From contig NZ_PZJW01000006.1 in the NCBI RefSeq assembly GCF_003206615.1, forward strand, positions 620,001-684,000: DNA of 64,000 bases, written 5' to 3'. Numbering within the stretch: the first letter of the stretch is position 1; each line of letters begins with the position of its first letter. The DNA is from Salinicola acroporae. GTDB taxonomy: Bacteria; Pseudomonadota; Gammaproteobacteria; Pseudomonadales; Halomonadaceae. The notes beneath the pieces are model-generated. The model did no database searches. It saw only the letters and a list, made by a program, of their open reading frames with translations, and had not been told where the DNA came from. Below are positions 21,080 to 28,972 of the stretch, one piece after another. Both the position numbers and the translations under genes were made by a program.

Positions 21080-21907
21080 ATGCAAAGCAAGTACAAAAGC
21101 CTCGGCTCAAGAATCCTACTGTCGCTTCTGTTGCTGCTCGCTCTGCTCACGGGCTGGCTGGCGGAAGACGCTATAAGAGTGGTGGCCTGGGGCAGCAGCA
21201 TCGCGTTTGCGATGTTGACGATTGGCCCCTCGCGCCTATCTCGCTGGGTTCCCGCCGCAATCGTGGTGTCGAGCATCGCGCTGCTTGCTACCCTCCAGCC
21301 CAGCAGCTACATCTGGTTGTGGATACTGCCGTTGTGCCTGCTGAGGATGCCGGGCAAGCCCGGCCTCGCATTCAGCGGGCTGATCTATGTCTTGAGCCTC
21401 GTCCACATCGGCTGGACCACGCCGCTGCCCACCGCTGTCGTTGCCGACCTATCGCTGGCCATCGCCTGGCTGCTGTGCCTGGAGCGGCAGACGAGCCCCG
21501 CGGCGATATCGGCGCACGCCACATCGAGCTGGCTGCTCCCGGTCGCCCAGTTGGACGGCGACATCCAGCGGGAGCTGAAGCGGGCCAAGCGCGAGGCGCT
21601 ACAGGCGGAAGTGGTGGTTTTCGGTTGTGCTCGCTCGACGGCGGCTGACATGGCGACACTGTCCCGCCGCCTTCAGGATACGCTGGCGCTCTATGAGCGC
21701 GCCTACCGGCTCAACGACTACGGTATCGCCGTCATCCTGGTGGCCCCGGACCCGGAATCGGCCCGCCAACGACGTCAGCAGCTGCGGCATGCGATTGCCC
21801 CGCACAAGGAGGTGTGGTCGACGCCCTTGACGGAGATCGGGGATCGCTTCGCGAGCTACCATGGCAAACGATCCGCTGCGGTTCCGGAGGTGCAGCCTTG
21901 GCATTGA
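21080..21907 (+). CDS. Membrane protein with degenerate GGDEF-like domain (first of pair)
   Basis: A 275-residue protein without a confident family name. The N-terminal 140 residues form about five hydrophobic helices, and a cytosolic domain follows (LDGDIQRELKRAKREA onward). Its last part, LYERAYRLNDYGIAVILVAP with a downstream alanine-rich helix, lines up by eye with the end of a diguanylate cyclase domain, where R-Y-GGDEF-A-LL-P is expected; the GGDEF tetrad is replaced by LNDYG. If correct, the domain cannot make cyclic di-GMP and would be a scaffold or sensor. No good ribosome binding site precedes the ATG. It overlaps the next gene, which has the same architecture. Confidence 0.65.
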   Translation: MQSKYKSLGSRILLSLLLLLALLTGWLAEDAIRVVAWGSSIAFAMLTIGPSRLSRWVPAAIVVSSIALLATLQPSSYIWLWILPLCLLRMPGKPGLAFSGLIYVLSLVHIGWTTPLPTAVVADLSLAIAWLLCLERQTSPAAISAHATSSWLLPVAQLDGDIQRELKRAKREALQAEVVVFGCARSTAADMATLSRRLQDTLALYERAYRLNDYGIAVILVAPDPESARQRRQQLRHAIAPHKEVWSTPLTEIGDRFASYHGKRSAAVPEVQPWH

Positions 21908-22818
21908 GCCGATACAAGTTGATCGCCCACCTTCTCACGCTGGCGTTACTGCTGGGGCTTGCCGTGTGGGAACACCTGATGCGTCACTACGATCTGATAC
22001 TACCGCCCACATTGATGGCTATCGCACTGCTGATCTCAGTGCCACTGCAATGTCTGGGTCGCCTGCGTCCCGCTGTCGCCGACCACGTCCTGCTGATCGG
22101 CGGCCTGATTCTGTGCGCCCTGGAAGCCCCGGGTAGCCACAGCCCCATGTTATGGCTGGGGCTGTCGATCACGCTCGGCTATCTGCTGCTGTCCCCCTTG
22201 CCGGCCCTGCTGTTGACGGTACTTCTGGTACCACTATGGCTGTTGCTTCTCGGCAACGCGCACATGACGGCCATCAATCTGATGCTCGGCTGGTGGTTCT
22301 CTCTCGCGGCGGCGGCCCTGACCCTGTTGCCGGGCGGCACTCGCGCCCTGCGGTTCACGCTGAGGCCATGGCGAGACGACGTGCAGCCCACCGGAGAGTT
22401 CATTTCCAGAAGCCTCGATATGGAGGTAGCCCGGGCAGCCGCGCTCGACCGACCGCTGAGCGTACTGGTGCTCTACATTCCGCAATTGGATCAGGCCGGC
22501 GACCAGTTCGGTGGTCACATGCGCGAGATACTGTCGGCGAGTTTCAGCGAAGTGATCTCCGACAACAGCCGCCAGAGCGATCTGCTTGGCGAACATCATG
22601 CCAATGTCTTCTGGCTCATTTTGCCCAACGCCGGCGAGGCGGGGGCCGTGGCAGCCGCCAAGCGGCTCTCGAATGCCGTGACGTCGGTCGCCCATCCGGA
22701 GATCGGATCCCTGGAAAGTTTCAGTCGCGTCTGCACACTGCGTGCTCAGGAGAGCCCCGAACGCTTTTCGCAACGCCTGGAAACCGCCGCCAACAAACTG
22801 CTGGAACCGCACGCTTGA
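21898..22818 (+). CDS. Membrane protein with degenerate GGDEF-like domain (second of pair)
   Basis: A 306-residue protein whose start is set by a strong Shine-Dalgarno: GGAGG at 21886-21890, seven bases before TTG at 21898-21900, inside the end of the previous gene. Five to six membrane helices occupy residues 1-160. The C-terminal domain reads like a diguanylate cyclase fold: LDMEVARAAALDRPLSVLVL, then RQSDLLGEHHANVFWLILPN followed by a helix rich in Ala. The GG(D/E)EF position is HHANVF, so catalysis is not expected. It is coupled to both neighbours by overlaps. Confidence 0.7.
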   Translation: MALSRYKLIAHLLTLALLLGLAVWEHLMRHYDLILPPTLMAIALLISVPLQCLGRLRPAVADHVLLIGGLILCALEAPGSHSPMLWLGLSITLGYLLLSPLPALLLTVLLVPLWLLLLGNAHMTAINLMLGWWFSLAAAALTLLPGGTRALRFTLRPWRDDVQPTGEFISRSLDMEVARAAALDRPLSVLVLYIPQLDQAGDQFGGHMREILSASFSEVISDNSRQSDLLGEHHANVFWLILPNAGEAGAVAAAKRLSNAVTSVAHPEIGSLESFSRVCTLRAQESPERFSQRLETAANKLLEPHA

Positions 22819-24221
22819 ACCTTACTCACTGGCTCTACTCTCTCGCCCCTCCACCGGAACTGCTGCTGGTCATCATCTTCGCAGTGGCCTTGATCGAGTC
22901 ACTCGCGGTCGTCGGTATCGTCGTTCCTGGTGTGGTTTTGCTGGGTGCGGCGGCCTCGATCGCCGGCCATGACGACGTTCCGCTGTGGTCGGTTCTGATC
23001 GTCGGCATCCTGGGCGCATTCGCCGGCGACAACCTGAGCTTCTGGCTGGGCCGCACGCAGCGCGACCGCATTCCGTACTGGTGGCCGCTGTCACGTCATC
23101 CCCAGTGGCTGGCAAGAGGCCACGAGTTCTTTCAGCGCTACGGTATCCTGTCCGTCGTCGTTGGCCGATTTCTCGGACCTGTCCGCCCGTTCATTCCCAT
23201 GATCGCCGGCATGCTGGCGATGCCGACGAAACGTTTCACCCTCGTCAACCTGCTCTCCGCGATAGCATGGGCCCCGGTCTACCTGCTACCGGGCTACCTG
23301 CTCGGCCGCTCGTGGGAGGAGTTGATGCAGTTGCCTCCCGGTGCCGAACGGTGGCTGCTGACGCTGTCCGTTTCGCTGCTGGTGCTGGCGCTGCTGTTCT
23401 CGTGGATTCGATATCAGCTCAGCGGGGAGGGTCGCCTGCACCGCTGGCTGGAGAAACGCATGGCGCGCAGCCCGCGACTCTCCAAAGGCTGGCATGCGCT
23501 ATGTTCGCCATCCCCAGCCAACGAGTTTCCGCTGGCCTCGGTGTCGTTACTCGCGACCAGCCTGATCGCCCTGATCGTCTGGACCGCATGGGTCCTGATG
23601 CACAATGGCCCACTACCGATGGATCAGCAGATTCATGCCCTGGCCAGCCTGCTGCAGCGCAACTGGCTCATCGGAACCAGCGAGGTCCTGGCCAAGGTGG
23701 GCGATGCACTGGGCATTGGGGTCCTGATGGCGCCCTGGCTCGTGTGGCTACTGCTGGCACGGCGCTTCGCCGCGTTGCTGCATATCGCCGGCGCTCTGAT
23801 TCTCGTCGCCATCGTCAACACGGTATTCAAATCCCTGGCGGGGCGAGCCCGCCCGGATACGCCGGACTACCTGACGGGGTCGATGTCCTACCCCAGCGCC
23901 CACACCTCGACGATTGTGGTCGTGGTGGGATTGACGGCCGCTTTCGCGGCCCAGGTGATGCCCCAGCGCTATCGTGGATACGCCTACTGGCTGGGTATCG
24001 TCGCGTGCGTCCCCATGGCCCTGTCCCGGTTGGTGATTGGCGTTCACTGGGCCAGCGACTTGATCGGCGGCGCCCTGGTGGGCCTGATCGTCTGTGCCCT
24101 GACGCGCATCAGCTATCAGCATTTTCAGCGCCCGGACCGCGACATGCCTCCCTGGCCCTGGCTCTGTGCGGCCTCGCTGATACTGGAGGTGCTGAGAGTC
24201 GTCCTCTTCGCCCCTGTCTAG
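22815..24221 (+). CDS. DedA-PAP2 fusion membrane protein
   Basis: A 468-residue polytopic protein joining two lipid-carrier families. Residues 1-200 are DedA/VTT-like (GDNLSFWLGRTQRDR, RFLGPVRPFIPMIAGM). Residues about 260-445 are a PAP2 phosphatase with all three motifs: KSLAGRARP, YPSAH, and SRLVIGVHWASD with the catalytic His and Asp. DedA proteins translocate polyprenyl or phospholipids; PAP2 enzymes dephosphorylate lipid diphosphates. The fusion may recycle undecaprenyl phosphate, which is my inference. The start is probably TTG at 22815-22817, overlapping the preceding stop as TTGA; the Shine-Dalgarno is weak, so the start is uncertain. Confidence 0.85.
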   Translation: MNLTHWLYSLAPPPELLLVIIFAVALIESLAVVGIVVPGVVLLGAAASIAGHDDVPLWSVLIVGILGAFAGDNLSFWLGRTQRDRIPYWWPLSRHPQWLARGHEFFQRYGILSVVVGRFLGPVRPFIPMIAGMLAMPTKRFTLVNLLSAIAWAPVYLLPGYLLGRSWEELMQLPPGAERWLLTLSVSLLVLALLFSWIRYQLSGEGRLHRWLEKRMARSPRLSKGWHALCSPSPANEFPLASVSLLATSLIALIVWTAWVLMHNGPLPMDQQIHALASLLQRNWLIGTSEVLAKVGDALGIGVLMAPWLVWLLLARRFAALLHIAGALILVAIVNTVFKSLAGRARPDTPDYLTGSMSYPSAHTSTIVVVVGLTAAFAAQVMPQRYRGYAYWLGIVACVPMALSRLVIGVHWASDLIGGALVGLIVCALTRISYQHFQRPDRDMPPWPWLCAASLILEVLRVVLFAPV

Positions 24222-24237
24222 AGGCTTCCACGCCGGC

Positions 24238-24876
24238 TCAATCGCCCCAGCGCGGCATCAGCGTCTGGGCTATACCCAACTGATTGAGAATGCGTGCCAC
24301 GACGAAATCGATCATCGCCTGGACGCTGTCCGGGCGATGATAGAAACCGGGGGCAGCCGGCAGTATCACGCCCCCCATGTTGGTCAGCTTCAGCATGTTG
24401 TCGAGGTGAACGGCCGATAGCGGCGTTTCCCTGGGAACCAGGATCAGCTTTCGCCGCTCCTTAAGCGCCACATCGGCGGCACGCTCGATCAGATTGTTGC
24501 TGGCGCCACAGACCACCGCGGATAGGGTGCCGGTCGAACAAGGGCAGACGACCAGTGCCTGCCACGCCCCGGAACCGGATGCCACCGGCGCCATCCAGTC
24601 CTCGCGACCAAAGCAGCGGACCTGCCCCTCCCCGGCACCGAATCGCTTGGTCAGGTCCCGCGCAAGCCGATCCGGCTGGGCTGGCAGTTCGATCTCGGTC
24701 TCGACGGCGATCACACGATGAGCGGCCTTGGAGACCATTACGTAGACCTCATGCTCGGCGGCGATGAGACACTCGACCAGGCGTAGCCCATACTGGACGC
24801 CAGACGCACCGGTGAGCGCGACGGCGATCGGTGCCCGATATTGCTTCACGGAAATCGACTCATCGCGAACGGCCAT
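24238..24876 (-). CDS. ubiX: Flavin prenyltransferase UbiX
   Basis: Makes prenylated FMN, the cofactor of the UbiD decarboxylase in ubiquinone synthesis. The ATG at 24874-24876 has GGAGG six bases upstream and gives 212 residues; the frame remains open upstream only because it overlaps mpl. Motifs are ALTGASGVQYGLRL for FMN phosphate, VVCPCSTGTLSAV and ETPLSAVHLDNMLKL. It overlaps mpl by 17 bases, a common gammaproteobacterial pair. Confidence 0.94.
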   Translation of the reverse strand: MAVRDESISVKQYRAPIAVALTGASGVQYGLRLVECLIAAEHEVYVMVSKAAHRVIAVETEIELPAQPDRLARDLTKRFGAGEGQVRCFGREDWMAPVASGSGAWQALVVCPCSTGTLSAVVCGASNNLIERAADVALKERRKLILVPRETPLSAVHLDNMLKLTNMGGVILPAAPGFYHRPDSVQAMIDFVVARILNQLGIAQTLMPRWGD

Positions 24877-26233
24877 GGCGTGCCTCCAGTGCCTGCAACA
24901 ACTTGTCGTGGATGCCGCCGAATCCACCGTTCGACATGACGACGATCCGGTCACCGGATGCCGCCTGTTCGACGACGTGGGCGACGAGCGCATCGAGATC
25001 GGTCTCGACGCGACTGGCCCCATGCCCGGCCACCACCTCCGCCAGCGACCATTCGAGCCCGGGGGGCTGATACCACCAGACGCTGTCGGCCCGCGAGACG
25101 CTATCGGCCAGACGTGTTTTCATGCCTCCCAGGCGCATGGTGTTGGAGCGGGGCTCGATCACCGCCAGCAACCGCCCCCCATGCCGGTCCTGGTCCAACC
25201 CCTCGAGCGTCAGCGCGATGGCCGAGGGATGGTGGGCAAAGTCATCGAGAACCTGGATTCCACCTGCCTCGCCGCGGATCTCCTGACGCCGGCGGGGCGC
25301 GGCGAATGTCGCCAGCGCGCGACAGCCATCGGCCAGGGTAACACCCAGGCAACTGGCCGCGGCCAGGGCGGCCACGGCGTTGGCCGCATTGTGCCGGCCA
25401 CTCATTCCCCAGCGGACGACATGGCTCTCGCCCCCCGAAACCACGGTGAAGACACGGCTGTCATCCGGATCTGGCAGCAGTCGCCACTCGCTCCCGGGCA
25501 GTCGCCCGAAGCGCTGAACCGGTGTCCAGCACCCCTGGCTCAACACGCGTTCCAGGGAGGGTTCGTCATCGGCGACCAGTAGCGAGCCGTTACCCGGCAC
25601 CGTGCGTACCAAGTGGTGAAACTGTCGTTCGATGGCTGCCAGGTCGGGGAAGATATCGGCATGGTCGAACTCGAGATTGTTGAGAATGGCGACATCCGGC
25701 CGGTAGTGGACGAATTTCGAGCGCTTGTCGAAAAAGGCCGTGTCGTACTCGTCCGCTTCGACGATGAACGGTGCACCGGCCCCGCCGAGACGGGCGGAGA
25801 GGCCGAAGTTGCGAAGTACGCCTCCGATCAGGAAACCAGGCTCGAGACCGGCGCACTCCAGTATCCAGGCCAGCAGGCTGGCAGTCGTCGTCTTGCCGTG
25901 CGTCCCGGCCACTGCCAGGACCCGGCGCCCCGGCAGGACTTGCTCCGCCAGCCACTGCGGCCCGGAGACATAGGGCAGCTTGGCATTCAGCAACGCCTCG
26001 ACCTCCGGATTTCCCCGGGAGAGCGCATTACCGACGATGACCAGGTCCGGTGCCGGCTGCAAGTTCTTGGCATCATAGCCTTCCGCCAGTTCGACGCCCA
26101 TTTCCCGAAGCTGGAGGCTCATCGGCGGGTAGACGTTGGCGTCCGACCCCGTCACCCGATGTCCCAGCATCTTGGCCAGACGTGCCAGACTCCCCATGAA
26201 AGTCCCGCAAGCCCCTACTACATGAATGTGCAT
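24860..26233 (-). CDS. mpl: UDP-N-acetylmuramate:tripeptide ligase Mpl
   Basis: Reattaches recycled murein tripeptide to UDP-MurNAc, feeding peptidoglycan synthesis from salvaged wall material. The 457 residues show GTFMGSLARLAKMLGHRVTG at the N-terminus, the Mur-ligase P-loop AGTHGKTTTAS, EADEYDTAFFDKRSKF and the C-terminal EPRSNTMRLGG. Its activity matches the cell-wall remodelling genes at 11-18 kb. Transcription runs from the intergenic region shared with pfp. Confidence 0.95.
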   Translation of the reverse strand: MHIHVVGACGTFMGSLARLAKMLGHRVTGSDANVYPPMSLQLREMGVELAEGYDAKNLQPAPDLVIVGNALSRGNPEVEALLNAKLPYVSGPQWLAEQVLPGRRVLAVAGTHGKTTTASLLAWILECAGLEPGFLIGGVLRNFGLSARLGGAGAPFIVEADEYDTAFFDKRSKFVHYRPDVAILNNLEFDHADIFPDLAAIERQFHHLVRTVPGNGSLLVADDEPSLERVLSQGCWTPVQRFGRLPGSEWRLLPDPDDSRVFTVVSGGESHVVRWGMSGRHNAANAVAALAAASCLGVTLADGCRALATFAAPRRRQEIRGEAGGIQVLDDFAHHPSAIALTLEGLDQDRHGGRLLAVIEPRSNTMRLGGMKTRLADSVSRADSVWWYQPPGLEWSLAEVVAGHGASRVETDLDALVAHVVEQAASGDRIVVMSNGGFGGIHDKLLQALEARHGRSR

Positions 26234-26653
26234 TCGAACTCTCCCTCACATTAACCGGCGAGCCTAGCATGGCCTCCCGGACCGAACCACTGGACGCCCG
26301 CCGGTGACGTGGCCCTCACCGTCCACCCGGTCCAGCCGGCAACTCAACTCGGTCGATCAGCCCGAACTGGTCTCCCTCTCATCCCTCAGTTGCAGAAAAT
26401 TGACGTGCCCCTCAATCCCGCCTCGTATTAACAGGCATTCGCCTTTCGGCTATGCTGGGCCCGCTTTCGTGCCCCGGCCCTCGACAGGGAGGTGTCAAAC
26501 GATTGGCCAGCCAGTTTCATCCACTCGTGATGATTCGAGGTCGATCATTGCCAGCGCGAGACCGTCATCGAAGTCCGCGCGGGAATGCGACCGAGCACAC
26601 CGGGCCGACGACGTCAGACCAGCACAACCGAACCTCAGGAGATGAGAGCCGAT
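26234..26653. other. Divergent intergenic region between mpl and pfp
   Basis: These 420 bases separate the mpl and pfp start codons. A promoter-like sequence for pfp is present; the rest shows no coding character. The pfp leader would be about 190 bases, long enough for regulatory RNA, but I found no known riboswitch pattern. Confidence 0.5.
26428..26456 (+). promoter_or_regulatory. Putative sigma-70 promoter of pfp
   Basis: TTAACA (26428-26433) and TATGCT (26451-26456) are separated by exactly 17 bases. The -35 matches five of six and the -10 four of six positions. Prediction only. Confidence 0.45.
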
Positions 26654-27913
26654 ATGGCCAAGCACAATGCGTTCTACGCTCAGTCCGGTGGCGTCACTGC
26701 CGTCATCAACGCCAGCGCCTGCGGCGTGATCGAAGCCTGCCGTCGCCACTCGGATCGCATCGGTCATCTCTATGCGGGGCACAACGGCATCATCGGCGCG
26801 CTTCTGGAAGACCTGATCGATACCAACCAGGAGAGCGAGGAATCTATCTCGGCGCTGCGCCACACGCCCGGCGGCGCGTTCGGCTCCTGTCGCTACAAGC
26901 TCAAGTCCATCGAGACGCATCGCGCCGAGTACGAGCGCCTGATCGAGGTATTCAAGGCCCACGACATCCGCTACTTCTTCTACAACGGCGGAGGCGACAG
27001 CGCCGATACCTGCCTCAAGGTCTCCCAGCTGTCGGAGACGATGGGCTACCCGTTGACGGCTATCCACGTTCCCAAGACCGTCGACAATGATCTCCCCATC
27101 ACCGACAACTCCCCCGGCTTCGGTAGTGTCGCCAAGTACGTCGCCACCTCGACCCGCGAAGCGGCGCTCGACATCGAGTCGATGTGCTCGACGTCCACCA
27201 AGGTCTTCATCCTCGAGGTGATGGGTCGACATGCCGGCTGGATCGCTGCCGCCGGCGCCCTCTCCGGAGAGTCCCCGCAACAAGCACCGCACCTGATCAT
27301 CTTTCCGGAGATCGCGTTCGATCGTGAGAAGGTCATGGCGCGCATCGACGAGGCGGTCAAGTCTCACGGTTTTTGCGTGCTCGTGGTGTCCGAGGGCGCC
27401 CAGTACGCCGACGGGACCTTCCTTACCGACTCGGGCAGCACCGACGCCTTCGGCCACAAGCAGCTCGGTGGAGTCGCCCCCACCCTGGCATCGATGGTCA
27501 AGGAAGATCTCGGCTACAAGTACCACTGGGCGGTGGCCGATTACCTGCAGCGGGCGGCCCGCCACATCGCCTCCAAGACCGATGTCGATCAGGCTTATGC
27601 CGTGGGCGAAGCCGCCGTCGAACTCGCGCTGGCAGGCCAGAACTCGATGATGCCCGCCATCAAGCGCGTCTCCGATACCCCCTACGAATGGAAGATCGAG
27701 CCTGCCCCGCTGTCGGAGATAGCCAATCACGAGAAGTTCATGCCGCGGGAGTACATCAGCGAGGATGGTCTCTATATCAGCGAAGCTGGCCGCCGCTATC
27801 TCGCGCCGCTGATTCTGGGCGAGGACTTCCCTCCGTTCGAGAATGGTCTGCCCAAGGTCGCCAAACTCAAGAAGGCCAGAGTCGACCGCAAGCTGGCCCA
27901 GTTCGCGCTGTAA
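26654..27913 (+). CDS. pfp: 6-phosphofructokinase, probably pyrophosphate-dependent
   Basis: Interconverts fructose 6-phosphate and fructose 1,6-bisphosphate. The 419 residues fit the PPi-using group. VPKTVDNDLP carries Lys where ATP-dependent enzymes have Gly, as in PPi enzymes. The phosphate-donor loop reads YNGGGDSADT: Asp stands where ATP enzymes have Gly, and the preceding acidic residue is Gly, a less common variant. EVMGRHAGWIAAAG binds the sugar phosphate. The start is ATG 26654; an ATG at 26642 lies too close to AGGAG (26637-26641). A reversible PPi enzyme suits an organism degrading sugar mainly by Entner-Doudoroff, but that pathway is not visible here. Confidence 0.9.
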   Translation: MAKHNAFYAQSGGVTAVINASACGVIEACRRHSDRIGHLYAGHNGIIGALLEDLIDTNQESEESISALRHTPGGAFGSCRYKLKSIETHRAEYERLIEVFKAHDIRYFFYNGGGDSADTCLKVSQLSETMGYPLTAIHVPKTVDNDLPITDNSPGFGSVAKYVATSTREAALDIESMCSTSTKVFILEVMGRHAGWIAAAGALSGESPQQAPHLIIFPEIAFDREKVMARIDEAVKSHGFCVLVVSEGAQYADGTFLTDSGSTDAFGHKQLGGVAPTLASMVKEDLGYKYHWAVADYLQRAARHIASKTDVDQAYAVGEAAVELALAGQNSMMPAIKRVSDTPYEWKIEPAPLSEIANHEKFMPREYISEDGLYISEAGRRYLAPLILGEDFPPFENGLPKVAKLKKARVDRKLAQFAL

Positions 27914-27931
27914 ACCCCAGCGGCACGAAAC

Positions 27932-27955
27932 TCGGCGCCGGGGACCCGGCGCCGA
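27932..27955 (+). terminator. Strong hairpin behind pfp
   Basis: A 10-bp perfect stem TCGGCGCCGG / CCGGCGCCGA with a GGAC loop starts 19 bases past the pfp stop. There is no T-run after it, so it may act with Rho or as 3'-end protection. Confidence 0.55.
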
Positions 27956-28069
27956 CGAGTCCTGTCAGTTCTCCCCACTCCTGATACCCGCCCCGCTTCT
28001 CGGTCCTTGTCGTGGAAAAAGTCGCCTCACGCTTCCCATCGCTTGACCTGATGATCGCCGCCCGGAGAC

Positions 28070-28107
28070 GTTTCCATTTGGAGACACCCCGTCGCCAAAA
28101 TGGAAAC
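28070..28107. repeat. Long inverted repeat
   Basis: GTTTCCATTTGG (28070-28081) is complementary to CCAAAATGGAAAC (28095-28107) apart from one extra A. Between the arms GAC and GTC can also pair around ACCCC. The AT-rich arms stand out from the surrounding high-GC sequence. It may be an operator, a hairpin RNA, or a mobile-element remnant. Confidence 0.65.
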
Positions 28108-28130
28108 AGCGTTCAATAACCCGCCGGCCC

Positions 28131-28205
28131 GGCGCTCTCCGGAAGTTTCGAGGCTATAATCATTCGATCTTGCGGAAGCGCTCATGGAGTGGCGCTCTCC
28201 GAAGA
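28131..28205 (+). promoter_or_regulatory. TATAAT promoter element flanked by 10-bp direct repeats
   Basis: A perfect -10 hexamer TATAAT lies at 28155-28160. GGCGCTCTCC occurs at 28131-28140 and again, exactly 60 bases later, at 28191-28200, each followed by near-identical GGAAG/GAAG. No good -35 is present, so an activator or repressor binding the repeats would make sense. The likely target is the glycine-zipper gene at 28311. Confidence 0.4.
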
Positions 28206-28310
28206 TCATGCCAATCGGCAATCGATAGGGACATCACAAGAATTGCGAAGACTGCAGCATCGAACGCATGACGGTTCGGTACTGCAGAGAGCACAGAGAG
28301 GAGCAAGGTC

Positions 28311-28859
28311 ATGAACAAACCGATCGTCATTGGTGGCGTCATTGCTGCACTGGGTATTGCCGGAGGCATCGCCGTCGGCTCCTATCAATCCTCGGAGAGC
28401 GGGCCCAGATATGCGGAGATCGTCAGCGTCGAGCCGATCGTTCAGACCACCAACACGCCGCGCGAAGTGTGCAAGAACGTCACGGTGACCCATCAGCGCC
28501 CGGTGAAAGACGAGAACCGCATCGCCGGCACCGCGATCGGCGCCATCGTCGGTGGCGTCGTGGGCAATCAGTTCGGTGGCGGCAGCGGCAAGAAGATCAT
28601 GACCGCGGCGGGTGCCGTCGGTGGTGGCGTGGCAGGCAACCAGGTCCAGCAGCAGATGCAGCAGGGCGACACCTACCAGACCACCGAACAGCGCTGCAGC
28701 ACCGTCAATGACAGCAAGGATGAGACTGTGGGCTACGATGTCCGGTATCGCTACGATGGCGAGGTGCATGAAGCCAAGCTGGACGAGAAGCCCGACGGGG
28801 ACCGAGTCCTGATGCGTGACGGCAATCCGCAATGGGATGGTGACTCTCGATCCTCGTAA
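28311..28859 (+). CDS. Glycine-zipper (2TM) envelope protein
   Basis: A 182-residue envelope protein. An N-terminal hydrophobic segment (IVIGGVIAALGIAGGIAVGS) acts as a signal or anchor without a lipobox Cys. The middle has two glycine-zipper stretches, GTAIGAIVGGVVGNQFGGG and AAGAVGGGVAGNQ, at about residues 73-106. The C-terminal part has YDVRYRYDGEVHEAKLDEKP. Such proteins (SlyB/Rick-17kDa-like) sit in the outer membrane and respond to envelope stress. GAGGAG stands upstream of the ATG. Confidence 0.8.
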   Translation: MNKPIVIGGVIAALGIAGGIAVGSYQSSESGPRYAEIVSVEPIVQTTNTPREVCKNVTVTHQRPVKDENRIAGTAIGAIVGGVVGNQFGGGSGKKIMTAAGAVGGGVAGNQVQQQMQQGDTYQTTEQRCSTVNDSKDETVGYDVRYRYDGEVHEAKLDEKPDGDRVLMRDGNPQWDGDSRSS

Positions 28860-28898
28860 GAGCGAGCCGGCCAACACGGTTTCTCGCTTTCACCCGAA

Positions 28899-28923
28899 AG
28901 CCCCTGACGATGCCGCAGGGGCT
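28899..28923. terminator. Bidirectional terminator-like hairpin
   Basis: An 8-bp stem AGCCCCTG / CAGGGGCT with a 9-base loop lies between the ends of the plus-strand glycine-zipper gene and the minus-strand HTH gene. Each side has only three T, so it is a modest terminator serving both convergent genes. Confidence 0.55.
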
Positions 28924-28972
28924 CTCGCCTTTCCACCCGATCCCGTGCGATTTTTCCGGGCGAGCATCGAGT

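Larger units (their letters stand above)
27914..28310. other. Intergenic region with several structured elements
   Basis: The 397 bases between pfp and the glycine-zipper gene hold a GC-rich hairpin next to pfp, a long AT-rich inverted repeat, and a perfect TATAAT flanked by a direct repeat. Short frames here have no protein character. Each element is listed separately. Confidence 0.55.

Noticed and set aside
22985-24283. 432-codon frame inside the DedA-PAP2 gene
   Set aside because: Same-strand frame-shifted shadow with Arg-rich composition; the DedA and PAP2 motifs are in the other frame.
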